From Escallonia rubra (Eukaryota > Streptophyta > Magnoliopsida > Escalloniales > Escalloniaceae), in assembly GCA_033065855.1 (NCBI GenBank), contig JAVXUO010002450.1, positions 62,001-126,000 on the forward strand: DNA of 64,000 nucleotides, given 5' to 3'. The stretch's first letter is position 1. Every line of letters starts with the position of its first letter. Of this stretch, positions 26,501-35,500 are shown in pieces. A program made the position numbers and the translations under genes. The notes below the pieces were generated by a model. It did not search any database. It was not told the DNA's origin and saw nothing but the letters and a program-made list of their open reading frames with translations.

Positions 26501-29500
26501 AGCTTAAACAGCTTCATGTCAAGTTCTTGGATGTCTAAGGGCTCTATTCTTTCTCTACCATCCAGACATCCATCACCACCAACTATGTTGTGTAGCATAG
26601 TGTCTTTACCACCTAGTTTTTATATTACGCGGCACGGTTGGTTATGTAGGTTTCTTAATAAGATCATGCCAATTAGTTGATGCGTGTGTACTCTTGAAAG
26701 CAAATCAATACGTGCTCATACCCAAATCATGAACAATGTGGCTTTATGTTCACATAAGCAGCAGTCACGAAGTCCTTAGTATACAAGTTCAGAAAATGCA
26801 ATAACATTAGCATTTTTTTGCATAAGCCCTTACATTCATGCACCAGACACACAAGAAAAGAAAAGCATACAAGCACCTTAGGCCACACAGATAATTACTG
26901 TAGAATAGTCTCAAGTCTCCACCAGAAATTACAAGCGGAAAACTCTACCTTACAAAGATAATGCATGAGAGTCATCTTGTTGTTACGCGCACGTGTTTCC
27001 GTGAGTTTAAGGAGACTATCCAGCCTGAACCCAATAGCAGATCCTAGAACAAAGGCATTGCAAAAGGACGCACTGCTAAGAAAGGAAAAAAAAAAGCAAG
27101 AGTGGCAACAGAAAACAACACATTGCAACCTGACGTGTGGGGGAAAGAATATCCCAAACAGTATATAAAGTCAACTTTGGACAGGGCTAACTTAACTAAA
27201 AAGAAAAACTTAAATGTTTTCTTTAGAAAAAGCAGGAGCTTCTCTCTCACGCAATACGTTCCCTGCCTGATATACTCATTATTTCACCCACCAACATTAG
27301 CAATGGAATCTGCGTAGACGCTACCTTCACCATCACCCCCAATAATACCCAAAGATAATACCGACGACAATGATGTACTAAGCCACCGACTCTACGTGAA
27401 AGTTAGAAATTTCATTTCCATTGCGCAAAAGATATGTATAGTGGTTACAGGAATTTTGATGACTCTTTCAAGTTACTATCTGCTTTAGAGGCTTAAGCCG
27501 TTAGAGAATGGGCCCTACAATGTATATCATGTTTAACACTCCCCCTCACTTGCAAGACCCCAATTGTGAGGGGGGAAACAAATCAAGGTGTACCATCACC
27601 AATTGCACATATAAACAGAGAGGGTATAGCAGACTACACATTCTGACAAAATATTTAAAACATCTAAGACCAGTAAACTTTTAACTCACCCCTTGCAGTT
27701 CCCTGGTTCAAAGCATTTCCAAGCGAGAGAATTGTTTGCATGACTTTCTTCAATTTGGCAGAATTCCTGATCTGGTGAAATCATCATTAACAATCTATAA
27801 ATGTAGCTAATAGTCAATTTATATCTAATGACAACCCAAGAACGGGCAAGCTTTTTCTCTTACAAAAATGTTCAAAAGACAAAAAATAATGTCTTCCTTT
27901 TACAAGGAATTAAGGATAATAACTTGCCTGGTCTGCTGCTGAATTTACGACATTTAGGCTACTCCTGAGGTCAGAAACCTGGAAAAAATATAGTAAACAT
28001 TACAGCCCTGCTAAATTTATGTTTTTCAGCAAACTGGCTGAAGATTTTAATCTGACCTGGGAATGAAACTGTAACTTAAATGAGAACACCCTGAGCTTAG
28101 ATTCAGTCCGTGGTACTTGCATTAACTCCAAGAAAAACTGTTTTGAAGATGGCAAAGCAACCCCTTAGTAAGTCTCGAGGTGATAAACTTAAAGATGAAG
28201 GCCCAGACCTAAATGAAAATTTTAACACTGAATTGTCAGAGCACAACCAACCTGTTCACATCTTCCTAACTTATCTTTTTCTCCTTTGTAGCCCTGACAC
28301 ATAAATCATTACTTGAATTATGACTCGAACACGCCACAGTTCTTTATTACCTTCCAACAAAATATTGCTCATATTTTACTTGAAGGTGTACTATTCAAGT
28401 CAATTTTGAATTGTATCTGAGGCCTAGCATAATAACTAGTTCCATTAATGCAGCTCCATACCTTAAGCAGTTCCATCTCCTCTTTGGTTGGACAAAACTT
28501 GATCAGGTTATCAACCTGATCAACATCTAATGCTGTATCCTCCAAGGCAAGGACTGAACTCTGATAAGGTTAGAACATAGCAAAGATAAAATACATTAGT
28601 GCTTAGAAATTAACTCGGTACTCAAGAATCTAAGATTACCGGATTGTGAAGACTAACGAACGCAGACAAGATATGAAGCGGGAACATAGCTAGAAGTAAT
28701 ACATTGCAATAAATACACAAGCAAGTTTTCAAAGATTTCATAGCCCAACATAATTGAAAACCTTATTAAATTTGATGCAGCATAAAGATTTCCCTAGACT
28801 GTCAAAATCCACATATTTGAATAGCTAATCAAATTAAGGATGCAGTATTCTAGATTCCTCTACATCATTAAAATCCAATTCCACTCATAAGGAGATGATT
28901 GCCCTTTCATATAAAGAGTACCGCTAAAACCCCTTGCAAGGAAACTGATGCAATAAACAACATTGATGATTTGCAGAGGGTGAAAATGGAGATGATTGGC
29001 TGAACCCAAAGTCTTAAAGGATGAACAGTTGAATTCTAGATTGATTGAACTGGACAATAATAAAAGAACTAGAAGATAAAGAATGCAAGTGGATCATTAA
29101 TCATGCATAGTGCCTTCAGATTACCCAACTATTCAAGCAGTTATGGTGGAACTCAACTTACCATTAAATCATGTAAAGGAGTTTTGACCTTTGAGAGCAT
29201 AATTTCACAATTATATGCCCGCCTGTGCTCAATCTGCAAGAGACGGGATATCAGCACACAGCCCAACTTCATGCCATTCCCAGAGAGATAGAGAGAGAGG
29301 GAGGGAGGGAGGAAAGGAGATTGGAAACAAATAATTGATCCTCACTATAGCACCAATGTCAGCAACAGAGCATAGTCTGTGCTACAGCATCCACCACAAT
29401 ATTAAAGCATAAATAATTGCCCAATAACAATTTTAAGTTCTTTTCAGGCACACAGGCTGGTTATTGCCAATATCTAAAGAAACAAATCATAGCCTATGCT

Positions 29501-32500
29501 CACGATAATGGGAGGTACAATTATAGAAGAAGAAGAAGAAGAAGAGAATTACAAGTCAACCTAGGCACGTACTTATGCATAGACTGAAATGCTGACAGAC
29601 TTTTTGAAACTACTAGGACTAGGAGGCACTTGGAATCTAAAACACAAAACCTCGACTTCTTAGCAACATGCATTCAAACTACTGACACCTGGCTCAATCA
29701 ACACATCCAGCAATTACAGAATGTGCAATCTATCCGTCACTCTGAAACTGACAAAACCACAGACCGACAGGAGCCTAACAGCAGTTCACCTAATATACTC
29801 TGATTAAAGCCCAAATAGAATGACAAAATATCTCAAGCATCCCCTTGTGTCCTTTCTTTTGCGTATGTTTCCATGCTCTTCATAATAGGAGCCCTAACCT
29901 TTCCTTTGCAAGACAAAGCTTTGATCATACTTTGTAAAAGAAGGGAATTTTAATGCAGATCTAAAGACCTAGCAGTCCTTCATCACCTCGCTTATGTTTC
30001 CATTCTCTCCATAATAAGCGGCCCTAACGTTCCTCAGCAAGACAAAGCTTCTATACCACTTACAAAAGAAGACAACTTGAATGCAGATCCAAGACCTACC
30101 AGTCCTTCATCACTTTCACTGTTCAGATCAAAGAAAGGGCACTCGTAGCAAAATCTACACAAAATTTGCTGCCCAAGATCTTTTCTATGACAATATATGC
30201 ACAAGATCTTTGAAATAAACACGGTCCACTTAGCAAATGTTTAAGTCTCTGTTTCATCGACCTTTTTAGAGCAATTTGTACTTGTCTAGATCTTTTGTCA
30301 ACTCAGCAGTGAAAGGTGATTTAAAGATATTATTTTTCTGACCAAACTTGTACAAACAAATATAGTGAATAAATAACAAATTGACTAAGGAGGAAGAAAG
30401 CACTTGAGACCCATAATAGGCGGTATAACAGAAATACTAGAGCAAACTACATATTTAGCGCACCACCAAGGAAGAACATAAATTACCAATTGCACTTTCT
30501 CGGGCTTTTGCCCTAGTGAGGCACGTGAATTTGATTTCATGCCTGATCCCCCTTGATCCGTTGGAACTGCTGTTGAAAAGAGAGACTCAAGTTCTGAAAT
30601 GTCAATCTCTGGTGCCCTAAAGTGCATGAACAAGACATACAAGGCGCATGAGACATTTGATCACAATTCGGATGCGTATAATATAATTTAATATACATAC
30701 TTGGAAGCTTCACCAGATTTCTGTGCTTCAGCCCACAAGCTTCCTGACACTGCTCGTGTTAACTTCAACCAATGCAATGGCTTCAGTTTCTTGGTTTGAT
30801 GATCCCTCGAAGTAATAGCACGTGATAGACTTCGTCCTTTTGTGCCGGATGGAGGAAGAAATGGTGGCGGCGGTGACGGAGATTGTGGTGGAACAGGTGC
30901 CATCTTTGACTCCCCTTTGATAGAAGGGACAGGAGGAGGGGGTGCAGAAGGAACATTTGAAAATTTTCGTGATGCAGGTTGAACATGCTCAAGTGAAGAA
31001 CTGGAGGCAGGAGGAGGTGGTGGCGGGGGAACATTTGATGAAGTTTTAGTCCGTGCAGCTTGACTGGAATGAACAGGAGGGGGTGGAGGTGGAGGAGGTC
31101 TGGCTTTGAAAGGTGAACTTTCTTTCAAAGGTGGAGTTGATGGAGGTGGAGGTGGTGGTGGTGGTGGTGGGGATGGAGGCTTTCCAGTTCTAACAGCTAG
31201 GTTCTCTCTCAAAGGAGAAGTTGGAGGAGGAGGAGGAGGCGAGGATGAATGAAATCCAGTTCTAACACCTTCATTCTTCAAAGGTGGAGTTGGAGGCATC
31301 GGTGGTGGCGGTGGTGCGGGCAAATGATGTCTATTTTGTGAAACCATATTATCCTTCAATGGCGGAGTCGAAGGATTCTGTGGGAGTGGTGGAGGGGGAG
31401 GAGGTGGGGGAGGAGAAGTTTTAACCATAATAGATGTGTGGTCCTTCAAAACTGGAGTGAGAGGGGGCTGCAGCTTTGACAGATGGGAAGATGATGAAAC
31501 CTGACCCACATCAGTAGTTGGAGCAATCGAAGGTAGAGATGGAGGAAGTGGAGGTAGAGGTGGAGGAGGTCTAGTTTCAGTAGCTGGACTCTCCTCCGAA
31601 GGAAGGATTTGAAGGGGCATATAGGATGGAGAAATTGCAGGATCCCCAACAGAGGGAGGAGAATTAGATGATATATCTTTCTGAATGCTACCTGAAAATG
31701 GAGTCTCACTTGCAGGTGGTGGAGGAACCACCGAAGACTGGCCTATTCCATGTGAATGTGTGACACGTGGCTCCGTAAGTGAGGGATTAGTAATTTCAGG
31801 GGTTGATAAATTCTCAGGCAGCAGAGGTGGAGAAGCAGTAACAGATAATGCAGTAGAAGCAGTGAAAGAATTCCGTGATGGATGGTGTGGTGGTGGTGGG
31901 GTAACCGGCTGAAGTTCCTGACTTCTGGGCTCCGTAGATTGGAACTCAGATTTAAGTTCATTCCCATCTGCATTTGGGGACAGTTGGGATGAGGACACAG
32001 GTTGCTTCTCTAAGTCCAAGCATATGGAGGCCATTGTGCTATTCTCCAATGCTGTAAGCCCCTTCTGTTTAACCTGATCATTATCAGGAGTTAATTCATG
32101 CAGTGAAGTGCTAGTTTCCGTATTCTGTTGAAAACAGCTGTCCAACTGTTCTTGGACTATATTTGTTACAGTTATCTGCTGGAGGACATTTACTGCAGTA
32201 TCGGCATTTGGTACTAGCCAATCCACACTGCTAAAAATCTCTTGAACTCTTGCAAATGCCTCCAGTGGGAGGCCCTCCTTCTCCTCAAAACAAGACATAT
32301 CTACAGGTACTATAGAAGCAGCAGTATCCATCTCTGAGAATAGAACCTGTATTGAAATGGAAATTATTCTGTAAATTGATGCTTATTGGCGGGGATGAGA
32401 CACTAAAGAACAAGTGATATCCAACCAAGTCTGAGGAAAATTACCTCTGCTCTGAAGTCCTTAGGAAATTGATCCTTGGCATCCCACAATATGTCAATCT

Positions 32501-35500
32501 CATCACGATTAAGCATTAAAATATTTGACCTAATAAATGCAGTATTAAACATGACCCGGAACATCATCTCTTCCCGTTCCATGTCCTCATGTAAGCTGAT
32601 ACACTCGAGCACAACATCACCTTGAATATGGCAAGTGATATCAATCTTAACTAGTTCACATTCTGCCTGAAAGAATATCGTCTATTGAGTAACTAAGATT
32701 GACAAACTGCAACCATAATATAAGAGAGAACACACCGGAAACATAGAAGAGAACTTTCATCAACAAAGGTTATATGTCAATAAGTACATAACCGGAGCAG
32801 CATATCTCCAACCCCTCCAAAATAAAGTCTCAATTTGAAACCTAAAGCTCAAGAAAATCAATCGTTGCCCTTTCTGAGGCGAGACTTCTTAGCGATAGAC
32901 CATGTTTGGGTCCTGATCTGCACCAACCTCGTCAAGTCTAGGACAGAGATCCATACCATAGCCTAAAGACAAAGTCTTTAAGTAATATATCTCCAAATTG
33001 AAGTAAATTATCCAAGCTTAAATTCTCTATACCCCCTCTATACTGCTTAAACTTAAGGAAGAAATTCAAGATGAGAAGCATAAAGATCAATTTCTCTAAA
33101 CATTGAGTTATGAGAATGTTATTCCAAGAAGTTCATGTAAAGAGAATGATTATATCATTACTAGTTCTACAAGAGGTTAAGTCTACTTCTTCATTTTGCG
33201 CTCGTATATACCCTGTGGGATCAATCCCACCCTTAAGTAACAACTTGAAAAATATGTCTAAAGCATCTTACATGTGCATGTCTCCAACAGCAAGCTATTA
33301 CGTTTTCTGACAGTGTCAAAGAGCATAATGGTAACATAATTAGGGGTTCAACTACTTAGAGTTTTTCACAAAGAAGAAGAACAGGGATACACATATACCA
33401 TACTGAAATTAATCGAAAACATAATTCAAGCAACATAAACATCGGGATATTATCAACAGTGAAAGTGATGAAGTACAAATTTGGAGGGATTCCAAAATGA
33501 ATAGAATTAATTACATATAACCTCAGTTTAGTTCATCCAGCGTGTACGTTTGTTATGCCCATTCTCTTTATCCGTTGCAAAAATTTTTCCTAATGTTTAT
33601 GTCCCCATGAAGTATGCACATGCGAGCATATTTCGATGAACTGATGTGTACTCGTTTAATCTAGTCCGATGTTTTCAGCAGTTGTCAAACAGGTATGTCC
33701 CAAAATGTATCAATCGAATCAATGTTCACACAATCATGCAATTTGCAAATGTGATAGGAAATTGGGAAAGCCCAATTGAGTAGTATGCTCAACTTTCATG
33801 GTAAGGTTTAGAAAGTACAGATAACTAATCAAATAAGAGATTAATGCATACAAAAGGCAAGAATTACCAAAAAAGAATAATAACCTGAATATTATCCAGT
33901 ATTGCATAAAGAGATACTGATGAGGATGATTGTAGAGTAATAGCTAAATGAATCGGAAGAAAACTTCAGAAGTACTAAACGACTGCGAAATTCCTACCAT
34001 GCTCAAGAGAAAGCACTTGTGGCTAGCTGTGGGGCAAAGCTATGCTCAATGGTCACGGTTTAGACTCCAGGACGTTAAGCGATATAAAAGCAACAGTGGC
34101 AAAAATGTAAACACTAAGGTGCACGAGCAGCCACACAAGGAAGAATAGAGACGGTGGAGGAGATGATTGAGGGATAATTGTTTGAGATGGTTTGAGTTTA
34201 AAAACTGATAAAATTGTTGGGCCAATTTTCTAAGACTTCACGCCAGATGGTAACTTAACATGCAGCTCTGGTGTGGTAAGGTCTTGGGTTCAAATCTTCC
34301 TGTAGCATTTGGTCCTTATAGGCCTGTGCCATCATCTGCAGTCTATTATGTCTGTTCCCTGATGTCCACCTTTGGTTTGTCTATCCCCGTGTGAGCAAGA
34401 GCTTACACGTGAGCGGAATGGTTATAGTATGATATACGTCGTTGGGTACTTCAGTTAACAGCTCAAGCTTTAAAGCAAATGATAACCTTTAGATGCCCCA
34501 GAGAAAAAATCTCTGTGCTAACTGATGTGGGGAGATAGGTAATACTAGGCCAAACGCTCAACACTAACATGGGTAGAAGTAGTGAACACGACTTTGTATA
34601 GGCAATAGAGGGGTCAAAGCGTTCATTCATGCAGCCGACCCAACTAGTTTGGGAATAAGGCTTAGTGGGGTTGAGTTGTATGCTCCATTGGAAGGGTCCA
34701 TGCAGCTTGTGTTTCTTATTTTCCTATCTGATCCAGCAAAAACACTGCTTCCTATTCTGATAAGATGTATCAAGGCGTATACAAATAGTGTAACGTAAGA
34801 TAAACAGAGTAAAATCGTGGAAGCATTGACGGACATATAGATCTTGCCATAGAGCACAGCATAGTTGACCTGAATCATTATGTTTTTTACAACAAAATCA
34901 ACAAAGGAATACCTGCTTGTGATGTCGGACAGTCTTGCTCCTTTTAGGAGTTGAGAATAAAACTTTTGGAGTTCGATCAGCAACCAGAAAAGGATCCTGT
35001 CCATATACCCGAAATATGGGGCGACAACCGCCACAGCCATCAAAATTGGGAATCATTCTGATGATAACACAGTCCAACGTGAGTGCCCTATCCAGAGGAG
35101 GCCATTCTGATGCCACATTCCTCCTCGATACATACTGTAAGTACCTTAGTTGAGAGGGGATTGGATTTAGCGGTGACAGCAAATGAAGGAGCTCGCAAGG
35201 AGCCTGCTTGTAAATCATGTCGAGGGTCTTCTGCTCCCCTGTGTACTGCTTCCTATAAATCAAGAGAGCAGCCAACATAAAAGCCAAAACAGGCCAACCA
35301 CCCCGCTCACAGTGCATTAGAAGCACATTTTGCTGCCCAAGCGAGAGCCAACTCTCACTCGATCTCAGAAAATGGTGAATCACCTCCATTGAGAGCAACG
35401 GACAACCCTCATAGTGCCGAGGGTAGTCCATTATGGTCATATCATACTCGGACAAAGCATTGGCAATCTGGCTCGGTGTTTCCCCCTCACGGAAATTGAA

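Noticed and set aside
31446..31973. Leu/His-rich and Gly-rich frames overlapping formin exon 4
   Set aside because: They are shadow frames created by proline codons of the FH1 region.
32333..32345. Formin exon 4 beginning at the ATG of MDTAAS, as a separate start
   Set aside because: Upstream GTTCTATTCTCAGAG encodes VLFSE, joins exon 3 in phase and matches the conserved class II C2 end, so this ATG is internal.
34255..34320. Possible tRNA-like or SINE internal promoter (CAGCTCTGG ... GGGTTCAAATC)
   Set aside because: The same order in a better copy reads as a Met-tRNA primer site plus LTR/purine-tract structure, so a TRIM is the better explanation. No cloverleaf could be folded.
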